This document shows, in pieces, positions 44,027 through 52,420 of a stretch of 64,000 bases of DNA. The notes under the pieces were generated by a model. It was given only the letters and a program-made list of their open reading frames with translations, had not been told where the DNA came from and did not search any database. A program made the position numbers and the translations under genes. Origin of the DNA: an uncultured Collinsella sp. (lineage in GTDB: Bacteria; Actinomycetota; Coriobacteriia; Coriobacteriales; Coriobacteriaceae); the NCBI GenBank assembly GCA_900541045.1, contig UQID01000004.1, positions 1-64,000 of the forward strand. Reading direction: 5' to 3'. The first letter of the stretch is position 1, and each line of letters starts with the position of its first letter.

Positions 44027-46327
44027 CTACTTGATCTTGGTCGTACCCGGTGCCAGGTTGGGGTCGGTCTCGTTGGCCTCGGTCTGGAAGTGCTCGGTAT
44101 ACACGTTCTTGCCGTCGCGGAACATCTCGTAGTACTGCATCTTGGCGTAATCCTCGCGCGCCTTGGTGGCGGCTGCTGCGGCGGCGTCGTCACCGGTGAC
44201 GTTGGAGGAGAGCGCCCAGCGCAGGCTGGCGTCCTCGTAGCCGACCGAGTTGATGGCGGGCAGCGACTCACGCAGCGTCATGTGCGCCTTCTGGTAGTCG
44301 GTCAGCGGTGCGCCGATCAGCTGCATAAGCTGGGTGGACAGGTAGTTGGTGGACAGGTCGTCGGTCTCACTCGTCTGGTCGCAACCGGCAACGTCGTAGT
44401 TAGCCCAAATGATGTAGTCGGTCTGCCACAAGCGCTCCTGGTGGGTGGCGTCGTCCTCGCCGGTAAACCACTTATCGTTGAACTTGGACGGGAAGAACGG
44501 CTGGTGATCGCCCCAGAACACCACGACCACCTTGCGGTCGAGCTTGCTCAAGGCATTGAGGAAGTAGCGCAGCGCCTGATCGGACTGCTCGATGCACGAG
44601 ACATACTCATCGACATCGGAGAGCGTGCCGTCCTCGACGGTCTTAGCGTCCAGGTCGGTCGTGTCGATGTTCAGGTGCATCTGCTTGTCGGCCGGCAGCA
44701 GGCCCGTGTCGTAGCCCGAGTGGTTCTGCATGGTCACGTCGAAGATAAACTGCGGATCGGCGTTCTGATCGAGCAGCTCAAGAATCTTGTCATAGGTAGC
44801 CTGGTCGGTCACCATGCCGCGCAGGGTGTCGGCTCCCTGGAAGTCGTTGATGGACAGGAACCGGTCAAAGCCAAAGTCCTTGTAGACGTTCTCGCGGTTC
44901 CAGTTGGTTGCGTGGTTGGGGTGCATGGCCGTGGTGGAATATCCGAGCGACTTGAACTGCTCTGCCAGGTTCCCGGTCGTCTCCATGTTGTAGATGGTGT
45001 ACGGATACACGCCCGAGCCCAGGTTGGCCATGGAGTTGCCGGTCATAAACTCAAACTCGGTATTGGCGGTGCCGCCGCCGTAGGCGCTCACGTAGAGCTT
45101 GCCGCGGCTGAGGCAGTTGGACAGGTTCTTAAAGTACTGCGGGCCTTCGTAGCCGGCGCGCATGTTCTGGTAGATCGAAAGGTCTGAGAAGGTCTCGTTC
45201 ATGATGGCGATGACCGTGGGCTTCTCGCTATCGAACTGCTCCTCGGCGGCGGCGCGCTCGTCGCTCTTGGCCGCGTCGGACTTGTCGTAGGCCTTGGTGT
45301 ACTTTTTGAGCGTGGCCTTGGCATCGTCGACGGAGTAGTCGGCGGGTTTGGGCGGCTTGATGGACTGCGCTGCGCTAATGAAAGCGGGCAGGTAGCCCTC
45401 GCGCCAGTAGCTCTCGAGCGGGCGCCAGGTGTAGACGGTGATGCCGAGGGTGTTGTAGTAGTCGATGAGCGTGACATGCGCGGTCACGCCGCCCAGGCAC
45501 AGCACCGCCACGAGCAGGTTGGTGAGCAGCATGCGCTTGGCGTTGGCGGCGCCCTTCTGACGGTGCGGTGCCACCAGGCCGGCGTACTCGCACAGCAGCA
45601 TGGCGATGGCGGTAAAGCCCATGGATAGCACGCAGAACAGCGAGATCGAGAAGGTGTAGCCGGTGCCGGCGACCGCAGCGGCGGTGGAAATGGCCGAAAG
45701 GTCGCCCGGCTGGATGGGCATTGATTTAAACGTGATGACGAAGAACTCGGCAATGCCCAGGACAAAGAGGGCAAAGGCCAGGACCGCGGGAGCTGCGCCG
45801 TGGCGCTGGAACAGGAAGAACAGGCCGACTATGAGCGTGGTGATGATGGCCCACTCGAGCAGGATGCACAGGGGGTAGACCCAGGTAAAGTCGTGGTTGG
45901 ACGAGACCTCCATGCCCAGCAGCGCAAAGACGCCGGCGAGCAGCAGGCACAGGACGGCGGCGACGAGCGGTTTGCCCACAAAGGCGCCGCGCAGGCGGGC
46001 GAGCTTGCCGGTGGGGGCGGGGGCATCGGTAGCAGCGAACGCAAAGACGCGCGGGGTGATGCGGTTGCGGGCGATGCTGGCCCAAGCGCAGCCGGTGAGG
46101 ATGGCGTTGGTCAGGATGAGCATCACAAAGGCGAGCGGCTCGTTTTGCGCGACGAGGCCAATAGCGCCCCAAATGGTCAAAAAGAGCTGGAACAGGCCGA
46201 AGGCGACGCTCCAGGCGAAGGCGCCCTTGGCAACGGTGCCCGACTGAGCGCGAATGGCCTTGGCCTCGCGCAAAACAAGGTAGACGGTCGCCGCAAGACC
46301 GACGAGCGAGATGGCGGCAGCGAACAT
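44027..46327 (-). CDS. LTA-synthase-family (alkaline-phosphatase-superfamily) membrane enzyme
   Basis: This 766-residue protein has an N-terminal block of transmembrane helices (to about residue 300) and an extracellular sulfatase-type domain (about 345-680). The nucleophile Thr lies in YGGGTANTEFEFMTGNSM, and VVFWGDHQPFFPSKF is the metal-binding GDHxP region. Relatives transfer glycerol phosphate from phosphatidylglycerol to build lipoteichoic acid or modify surface glycans with phosphoglycerol or phosphoethanolamine. It has more membrane helices than five-helix LtaS, so a glycan-modifying role is as likely as LTA synthesis. ATG 46327 has AGGAG seven bases upstream; GTG 46342 is the alternative. 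Confidence 0.85.
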   Translation of the reverse strand: MFAAAISLVGLAATVYLVLREAKAIRAQSGTVAKGAFAWSVAFGLFQLFLTIWGAIGLVAQNEPLAFVMLILTNAILTGCAWASIARNRITPRVFAFAATDAPAPTGKLARLRGAFVGKPLVAAVLCLLLAGVFALLGMEVSSNHDFTWVYPLCILLEWAIITTLIVGLFFLFQRHGAAPAVLAFALFVLGIAEFFVITFKSMPIQPGDLSAISTAAAVAGTGYTFSISLFCVLSMGFTAIAMLLCEYAGLVAPHRQKGAANAKRMLLTNLLVAVLCLGGVTAHVTLIDYYNTLGITVYTWRPLESYWREGYLPAFISAAQSIKPPKPADYSVDDAKATLKKYTKAYDKSDAAKSDERAAAEEQFDSEKPTVIAIMNETFSDLSIYQNMRAGYEGPQYFKNLSNCLSRGKLYVSAYGGGTANTEFEFMTGNSMANLGSGVYPYTIYNMETTGNLAEQFKSLGYSTTAMHPNHATNWNRENVYKDFGFDRFLSINDFQGADTLRGMVTDQATYDKILELLDQNADPQFIFDVTMQNHSGYDTGLLPADKQMHLNIDTTDLDAKTVEDGTLSDVDEYVSCIEQSDQALRYFLNALSKLDRKVVVVFWGDHQPFFPSKFNDKWFTGEDDATHQERLWQTDYIIWANYDVAGCDQTSETDDLSTNYLSTQLMQLIGAPLTDYQKAHMTLRESLPAINSVGYEDASLRWALSSNVTGDDAAAAAATKAREDYAKMQYYEMFRDGKNVYTEHFQTEANETDPNLAPGTTKIK

Positions 46328-46541
46328 GCTGAGACTCCTCACAAACTTAAAACCTACGAAAGCGGGGGTTTACCCGATTGTTACCTAAATATGCGCTGCA
46401 TTTGCGGGCTGCGCACAACAACCAGCCATATTAACGCGCATGTGCGGCGGTGTGGCGCAATGTAGTGGTGACCTGCGCGATAATGGACGGGAATTACACG
46501 GAAACGTAAAGGCTTCTTAAAGAAATGGCGAGGATAGAGCT

Positions 46542-47417
46542 ATGGGCGAGCAGGTTTGTATGACGGGTGCCGAGTACTGCGACGGAGCTGCGGTCGTGGA
46601 TACATGCGGCTATCCGGTCGAGACTACGGGCAACGCGGTACTGGACATTTTGGAGCATCGCTCGTCTACGCGTGCCTTCGCGCGTGATGACGACGACCGT
46701 CCCGTGGCGGTGACCGACGAGCAGCGGGTGGCAATCTTGCATGCGGCGAGTCGCGCGCCGTCGGCGGGCGCCATGATGATGTATTCCATCGTGAGCATTC
46801 GCGAGCAGGCTACGCTGGACCGTCTGGCCGACCTGTGCGACCACCAGCCCATGATCGCCAAGGCGCCCTGGGCGCTAATATTTGTGGTCGACTATGCCAA
46901 GTGGATCGATCTGTTTGAGCACGTGGGCTGCTTTGAGTCCGAGTTTGTCGAGCGCACGGGCAAGGCGCCCCGCCGCGCGCCGGGTTTGGGCGACTTTGCC
47001 ATCGCGGCCCAGGACGCCGTGATCGCCGCGCAAAACGCCGTGGTTGCCGCCGAGGCCCTGGGGCTGGGAAGCTGCTACATTGGCGATATCGTGGAGAACG
47101 CCGAGGTAGTTGCCGAGCTGCTCGATCTGCCGCCCTATACCATGCCGCTGTCGATGCTCATCATCGGCACGCCCCGTAAGGAGCGTCCGGCCATTGCGCA
47201 TCCCGTGGTGAACCTGGTGCACGAGGAGCGCTACTGCCGTGCGGATGCCGCGACCATGGACGCGCAGGTGGCCGAGATGGACGCGATGTTCCGTCCGCAT
47301 GCCCGTGAGGTGGGGGAGCGCGTCGTGGATATCTACACTCGCAAGCACACGAGCCCCTTTATGGCCGAGATGAGCCGCTCCATGGAGTGGTGGTTCAAAA
47401 ACTGGCTCGGAAAATGA
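46542..47417 (+). CDS. nitroreductase-family oxidoreductase, larger form
   Basis: This 291-residue protein has the nitroreductase core from about residue 30 to 200: LDILEHRSSTRAFARDDDDR, ASRAPSAGAMMMYSIVSI and AAQNAVVAAEALGLGSCYIG (flavin and dimer regions). It carries an unusual N-terminal segment of about 30 residues with three Cys and a C-terminal extension ending EWWFKNWLGK. Probable FMN enzyme; substrate unknown. A GAGGATAGAG stretch precedes the ATG. It is followed by a family B palindrome. Confidence 0.86.
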   Translation: MGEQVCMTGAEYCDGAAVVDTCGYPVETTGNAVLDILEHRSSTRAFARDDDDRPVAVTDEQRVAILHAASRAPSAGAMMMYSIVSIREQATLDRLADLCDHQPMIAKAPWALIFVVDYAKWIDLFEHVGCFESEFVERTGKAPRRAPGLGDFAIAAQDAVIAAQNAVVAAEALGLGSCYIGDIVENAEVVAELLDLPPYTMPLSMLIIGTPRKERPAIAHPVVNLVHEERYCRADAATMDAQVAEMDAMFRPHAREVGERVVDIYTRKHTSPFMAEMSRSMEWWFKNWLGK

Positions 47418-47419
47418 CG

Positions 47420-47453
47420 AATGTGACAAAGGGGCAGTCCCTTTGTCACATTT
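47420..47453. repeat. palindromic repeat, family B, copy 2
   Basis: AATGTGACAAAGGG, then GCAG, then TCCCTTTGTCACATT. The arms differ from copies 3 and 4 (TGTGAC in place of TGCGAC) on both sides together, so the stem is preserved. Confidence 0.82.
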
Positions 47454-47576
47454 CATATCGCCGCGGTGGCCTAAAGGCCGTATAAATGTTTATTTAGCTG
47501 GGAAAACAGTGCCATTCAAACATGGGCCGATTACCTATAATTCCTTCGAACATTAAAGTTGGGAGGAAACCGGCTT

Positions 47577-49604
47577 ATGGAACAAAAGGCCAAGGAGGCA
47601 GCCTCGCACGCTGCGATTCCTGTGAGCATCTCGGCGATGCTCGTCACGCTGGGCGTGGTGTACGGCGATATCGGCACCAGCCCTATGTATGTAACCAAGG
47701 CGCTCGTTGCCGGCAACGGCGGCATCGGAAGCGTGACGGAGGAGTTCGTGCTCGGCGCGCTCTCCCTTGTCGTGTGGACGGTCACGCTGCTGACCACCAT
47801 CAAGTATGTGCTCATCTCGCTGCGCGCCGATAACCATGGTGAGGGCGGCATCTTTGCCCTGTACAGCCTGGTCAAGCGCTGTGGCAAGTGGCTTATCATC
47901 CCCGCCATGCTGGGTGGCGCCGCGCTGCTCGCCGACGGCATCCTGACGCCGGCCGTTACCGTTACCACGGCCATCGAGGGCCTGCGCACCATCCCGGCGG
48001 TCCATGCCGTGCTGGGCGATGACCAGGGCCGCGTCGTCGCCATTACGCTCGCCATCATCATCGCGCTCTTTTTGGTGCAACGCATCGGTACGGCCAAGAT
48101 CGGTCACGCCTTTGGCCCTATCATGACGCTGTGGTTCCTGTTCCTGGGCGGCACGGGTCTGTTTTTTGTCTTCCAGCACCCCGCCGTGCTGCTGTGCCTC
48201 AACCCGGTGCGTGGCATCGCCTTTTTGCTGAGCCCCAACAACCACGCGGGTATCATGATTCTGGGCAGCTGCTTCCTCGCCACCACCGGTGCCGAGGCGC
48301 TCTACTCCGACATGGGCCACGTCGGCCGCGGCAACATCTACGCCACCTGGCCGTTCGTTAAGTGCTGCCTGCTGCTTTCCTATATGGGCCAGGGCGCTTG
48401 GCTTATGAACAACGCTGCCAACCCCGAGCTCATGGGCATTGCCGACCTCAACCCGTTCTACCAGATGCTCGCCCCGGGCCTGCGCCCGTTTGCCGTCGGC
48501 CTTTCCACCGTTGCGGCCATCATCGCCTCGCAGGCGCTCATCACCGGCGCATTCTCGCTGGTGTCCGAGGCCAGCCGTCTGGACCTTATGCCGCACATGC
48601 AGGTCTTCTACCCTGCCGAGACCAAGGGCCAGCTCTACATCCCCATGGTCAACAACGTCATGCTCGTGGGCTGCGTCATCGTGGTGCTGCTGTTCCAGAA
48701 CTCGGCGCATATGGAAGCCGCCTACGGCCTTGCCATTACGCTGACTATGATGTGCACCACGCTGCTGCTCTTCTTCTACCTGCACGAGGAGCGCAAGCTC
48801 AAGGTTGCTCCGTGGATCTTCGCGGCCTTCTTCCTTTTGCTCGAAGGCTTCTTCTTCGTGAGCTCGCTCACCAAGTTCTTCCACGGCGGCTACTTCACCA
48901 TCCTCATGGCTGCACTCATCATGGGCATTATGGTGTGCTGGTACAACGGCACGGCGGTCGAGCAGCGCCAGTTTACGCTGCTGCCGCTGCGCAGCTACCT
49001 GCCGCAGCTCAAGCGCCTGCGCGACGACGACCGTTACGAGCGCATGAGCGACAACGTCGTGTACCTGACCAAGGACACCCATACCGACTACATCGACCGC
49101 GATATTGTCTACTCGATCTTGGACAAGCATCCCAAGCGTGCCCACGCCTGGTGGTTTGTGAACGTCGAGACCATGGACGAACCGCATACCTTTGCCTATT
49201 CGGTCGAGACGTTCGGCACCGACTACGTGTTCCGCGTGCATCTGTACCTGGGCTACAAGATCAACCAGCGCGTCAATGCCTACCTGCGTCAGGTTGTTCA
49301 GGACCTGGCTGCCACCGGCGAGCTGCCGCCGCAGACGCATGACTACTCGGTCTACAAGGATCCGGGTAACATCGGCACGTTCAAGTTCGTCCTGATCCGT
49401 AAGCTTCTGGCGCCCGAAAGCGATGTGGAGCCCAGCGAGCGTACGGCCATCACGCTCAAGTACATCATCCGCCGCGCCGCCGGCACGCCCGCGCGTTGGT
49501 ACGGCCTGGAGAACTCCAACGTGAGCTTTGAGTACGTGCCGCTGTTCACCAAGTTCAAGGCCGTGAATAAGATGCAGCGCCTGGCTCCCAACGAGCGGCC
49601 GTAG
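47577..49604 (+). CDS. kup: Kup-family low-affinity potassium transporter
   Basis: This 675-residue protein has about twelve membrane helices in the first 450 residues and a cytoplasmic C-terminal domain. The family signatures GVVYGDIGTSPMYVTKALVA and DNHGEGGIFALYSLV are present. Kup proteins are K+/H+ symporters. The ATG at 47577 follows GGGAGGAAA. A 64-residue membrane protein gene and a KdpDE-like system follow, suggesting a potassium-responsive module. Confidence 0.95.
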   Translation: MEQKAKEAASHAAIPVSISAMLVTLGVVYGDIGTSPMYVTKALVAGNGGIGSVTEEFVLGALSLVVWTVTLLTTIKYVLISLRADNHGEGGIFALYSLVKRCGKWLIIPAMLGGAALLADGILTPAVTVTTAIEGLRTIPAVHAVLGDDQGRVVAITLAIIIALFLVQRIGTAKIGHAFGPIMTLWFLFLGGTGLFFVFQHPAVLLCLNPVRGIAFLLSPNNHAGIMILGSCFLATTGAEALYSDMGHVGRGNIYATWPFVKCCLLLSYMGQGAWLMNNAANPELMGIADLNPFYQMLAPGLRPFAVGLSTVAAIIASQALITGAFSLVSEASRLDLMPHMQVFYPAETKGQLYIPMVNNVMLVGCVIVVLLFQNSAHMEAAYGLAITLTMMCTTLLLFFYLHEERKLKVAPWIFAAFFLLLEGFFFVSSLTKFFHGGYFTILMAALIMGIMVCWYNGTAVEQRQFTLLPLRSYLPQLKRLRDDDRYERMSDNVVYLTKDTHTDYIDRDIVYSILDKHPKRAHAWWFVNVETMDEPHTFAYSVETFGTDYVFRVHLYLGYKINQRVNAYLRQVVQDLAATGELPPQTHDYSVYKDPGNIGTFKFVLIRKLLAPESDVEPSERTAITLKYIIRRAAGTPARWYGLENSNVSFEYVPLFTKFKAVNKMQRLAPNERP

Positions 49605-49673
49605 TCGACGCTCGAGGTTTGTCTGCGAACGGGCGGGTTTGTATTGACGGGGATTGAGTCCTGGGAGGAAACC

Positions 49674-49868
49674 ATGGATGCAAAGGTGCTTGACGGTTGC
49701 GATCTTGCGACCGAGCTGGTGCGTGAGGTACGCGCCGATGCTGCCGAAGATCGGTTCTTTACGAATCGGGCCAACATGGATATGGCCGACCGCGTGATTT
49801 CGATCGTGGTGACGGTGCTTGTCGCGGCGTGCGTGTGCGCACTGCTCGCGCACGTGCTGTTTGTCTAA
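49674..49868 (+). CDS. 64-residue single-pass membrane protein next to kup
   Basis: A GGGAGGAAACC ribosome site precedes this short gene, matching that of kup. The first 40 residues are soluble and acidic (DGCDLATELVREVRADAAED), and residues about 40-63 form one hydrophobic helix (ISIVVTVLVAACVCALLAHV). It has no recognised family. Position after kup and before the sensor kinase suggests a modulator of potassium transport or signalling; this is inference. Confidence 0.65.
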   Translation: MDAKVLDGCDLATELVREVRADAAEDRFFTNRANMDMADRVISIVVTVLVAACVCALLAHVLFV

Positions 49869-49914
49869 CGACCGCAGGTTGCAAAGGCTTTACACTTGGA
49901 ACCACCACAAGGGG

Positions 49915-49955
49915 AAACCACCACAAAGGTGCCTGTCCCCTTTGTGGTGGTTTTT
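49915..49955. repeat. palindromic repeat, family A, copy 4
   Basis: AAACCACCACAAAGG, TGCCTGTCCCC, then TTTGTGGTGGTTTTT. A partial left arm (ACCACCACAAGG) precedes it at 49901, suggesting duplication. Confidence 0.8.
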
Positions 49956-49981
49956 GTTTTTGAGAGAGGGGCGGGACGCTG

Positions 49982-51607
49982 ATGGACGTCCGTACGGACG
50001 GCGATATTGCCGATAGCTTTTGGTGGCGGCGCACAACGCTGACGCGCCGCACTCCTCTGTATGACGCCTGCGTATCGGTGGGGCTGCTGGTCGCGGCGAC
50101 GATTGTGGGCGCGCTGCTCGACCATCCGGGTCTCGCGCCGAGCATCATGATCGTCTATGTGTTCGCCGTTCAGCTGTGCGCATTCTTTACCTGGAGTCGC
50201 CTGTATTGCTTGCTGAGCTCGGCTGCCGCCGTGGCGCTCTACAACTTTTTGTTTGTCGACCCGCGCTACTCGCTGTCGCTTATCGACCGCGGCTATCCCG
50301 GCATGTTCTTCATCATGTTCGTGGTTTCGCTTGTGTCGAGCTCGATTGCGTTGGCCCTGCGCCGCGCCTTGGCACAGGCTGCCGCCAGCGACCGCCGCAC
50401 GCATATGGTGCTCGAGACCAACCGCATGCTGCAGCGGTGCGCCGATCAGCATCAGATCGTTCACGCCATTGCCACGCAGCTGGCGCGTCTTTCGGGCTGT
50501 CCGGTTGTGTGGTACAGCGCCGACGCCGAGGGCGATGACCTGCTGCCGCGTGCGACGTACACGGCCGTGGGCGATGCCGCCCCGGTGCACGAGCTGGCGC
50601 CGCAGATGCCGCCGAGGCTCTCGGCGTCCGCCTACGTGGGAACGCCGCTCGACGCCACCTATGGCGGATCGGCGTTTTATGGCATCTACCTGACGGTTCG
50701 CACAGGCGACGGCTTCGTGCGCTCGGGCGACCCCGCCTCGGTGGTGGGCGTGCTGGCTATCGTTGCCGAGCCCGACGTGCTGACACATGAGGAACGGACA
50801 CTTGCCGATGCCATCGTGAGCGAAGGCGAGCTGGCGCTCGATCGCGCCCGCGCCATGGAGGCCCGCGAAGAAGCGGCGGTGCTCGCCAAAAACGAACAGC
50901 TGCGCGCCAACCTGCTGCGCTCCATCTCGCACGATCTGCGCACGCCGCTTACCAGTATTTCGGGAAATGCCGACGTGCTGCTCGATCAGGGCTCGACCGG
51001 CACCGCGGTGCTCGACGCCCAGACGCGCCGCGGCCTGCTCCTGTCCATTCGCTCGGATGCGCAATGGCTCAACGCCACTGTCGAGAATCTGCTCGCTATC
51101 ACCAAGCTCGAGGGTGGCGGCATGCGCCTGTCGACCACGCTCGAGCTCATGGACGATATCGTCGAGGAGGCACTGCGCCACGTGAACCCTGCCGTGCGCG
51201 AGCACGACCTTAAGGTGGTGCCGTGCGACGAGCCGGCGCTCGTTAACGTCGATGCGCGCCTGATGGTGCAGCTGGTGGTCAATCTGGTGAACAATGCCAT
51301 CACCTATACGCCCGCAGGCTCGCATATCGTGATTTCGATTGGCGTCGACGATGGACGCGTGGCGTGCTCGGTGGCCGATGACGGCCCGGGCATTGCGCCC
51401 GAGGACCGCGAGCGAATCTTTGAGTCGTTCTACACCGCCAACCACGGTTTGGCCGACAGCCACCGTAGCGTGGGCCTGGGACTTTCGCTCTGCCGCTCCA
51501 TTGCATTGGCGCATGGCGGTAGCATAGAGGTTGCCGCGGCGGACCCGCACGGCTCGGTCTTTACGATTGAGCTTCCCGTCGCTGACGTTTCGTTTGATAA
51601 GGAGTAG
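49982..51607 (+). CDS. KdpD-like sensor histidine kinase lacking the N-terminal KdpD/Usp domains
   Basis: This 541-residue protein starts directly with a short cytoplasmic segment and four transmembrane helices of the DUF4118/KdpD type (LLVAATIVGALLD, PSIMIVYVFAVQLCAFF and so on). A GAF-like region (about 130-285), HisKA with the phospho-His in RSISHDLRTPLTSISGNADV and HATPase (NLVNNAITYTP, DDGPGI, GLGLSLCRSI) follow. Full KdpD proteins have about 350 extra N-terminal residues with a P-loop and Usp domain, absent here. With the downstream response regulator it probably senses potassium or osmotic state. Confidence 0.88.
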   Translation: MDVRTDGDIADSFWWRRTTLTRRTPLYDACVSVGLLVAATIVGALLDHPGLAPSIMIVYVFAVQLCAFFTWSRLYCLLSSAAAVALYNFLFVDPRYSLSLIDRGYPGMFFIMFVVSLVSSSIALALRRALAQAAASDRRTHMVLETNRMLQRCADQHQIVHAIATQLARLSGCPVVWYSADAEGDDLLPRATYTAVGDAAPVHELAPQMPPRLSASAYVGTPLDATYGGSAFYGIYLTVRTGDGFVRSGDPASVVGVLAIVAEPDVLTHEERTLADAIVSEGELALDRARAMEAREEAAVLAKNEQLRANLLRSISHDLRTPLTSISGNADVLLDQGSTGTAVLDAQTRRGLLLSIRSDAQWLNATVENLLAITKLEGGGMRLSTTLELMDDIVEEALRHVNPAVREHDLKVVPCDEPALVNVDARLMVQLVVNLVNNAITYTPAGSHIVISIGVDDGRVACSVADDGPGIAPEDRERIFESFYTANHGLADSHRSVGLGLSLCRSIALAHGGSIEVAAADPHGSVFTIELPVADVSFDKE

Positions 51608-51611
51608 CGCC

Positions 51612-52325
51612 GTGCCGAACTCTGCCGTAAAACCGCTCATCTTGGTCGTTGAGGACGACCCCGCCGTTCGCAACTTAATCGTTGCCGCACTCGAGGCGCA
51701 CGGCTTGCGCCATATGGCCGTGGAGACCGCCCATGCCGCCATCGCCGCCGCCTCATCGCAGGCACCGAGCATTGTGCTGCTCGATCTGGGCCTGCCCGAT
51801 ATGGACGGCGTCAAGGTGGTGGAGTCGGTGCGCGCATGGTCGGGTATGCCGATCATCGTGGTCTCGGCGCGCAGTGAGGATGCGGACAAGATTCGCGCGC
51901 TCGATGCCGGCGCCGACGACTACCTGACCAAGCCGTTTTCGGTCGAGGAGTTGCTCGCGCGCATTCGCACAACGCTCAGACGCCTTTCGTATGCGCAGAT
52001 TGGCATGGGTGCGTCCGAGGGCTCGTTCGATGCCGGTGAGCTGCATATCGATTTTGATGCCGGTATCGCCACGATGGATGGCGAGGAGCTGCATCTGACG
52101 CCGATCGAGTACAAGCTCCTGTGCCTGCTGGCGCATAACGCCGACAAGGTGCTGACGCATCAGTTTATCCTGCACGAGATTTGGGGCACGGCAACTAAGA
52201 GCGACCTGGCGAGCCTGCGCGTCTTTATGGGCACGTTGCGCAAGAAGATCGAGTCCGACCCCGCGCACCCGCGCTATATCCAAACGCACGTGGGCATTGG
52301 CTACCGATTGGTCACCCAAGGTTAG
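51612..52325 (+). CDS. OmpR-family response regulator, KdpE-like
   Basis: This 237-residue protein has a receiver domain (ILVVEDDPAVR acidic pocket, LLDLGLPDMDG phospho-Asp, SARSEDADK and DYLTKPF Lys) and a winged-helix DNA-binding domain (LTPIEYKLLCLLAHNADKVL, HVGIGYRL). It is the partner of the kinase four bases upstream. The GTG at 51612 is chosen because AAGGAG sits eight bases before it. A likely target is kup upstream, since no kdpFABC genes are nearby. Confidence 0.92.
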   Translation: MPNSAVKPLILVVEDDPAVRNLIVAALEAHGLRHMAVETAHAAIAAASSQAPSIVLLDLGLPDMDGVKVVESVRAWSGMPIIVVSARSEDADKIRALDAGADDYLTKPFSVEELLARIRTTLRRLSYAQIGMGASEGSFDAGELHIDFDAGIATMDGEELHLTPIEYKLLCLLAHNADKVLTHQFILHEIWGTATKSDLASLRVFMGTLRKKIESDPAHPRYIQTHVGIGYRLVTQG

Positions 52326-52349
52326 ATCGCCAACCACCATCCCAATATG

Positions 52350-52416
52350 AGTTGCGGTGAAATACGGTCTAAATTTGCCTCATTCCAGGCAAAACAGTCC
52401 GTATTCCACCGCAACT
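52350..52416. repeat. long inverted repeat, family C, copy 2
   Basis: AGTTGCGGTGAAATACGGTCT (52350-52370) pairs with the complement at 52396-52416 with two mismatches, around 25 bases. The outer 15 bases match the family C copy at 9721; the inner arm differs. Confidence 0.75.
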
Positions 52417-52420
52417 TTGT

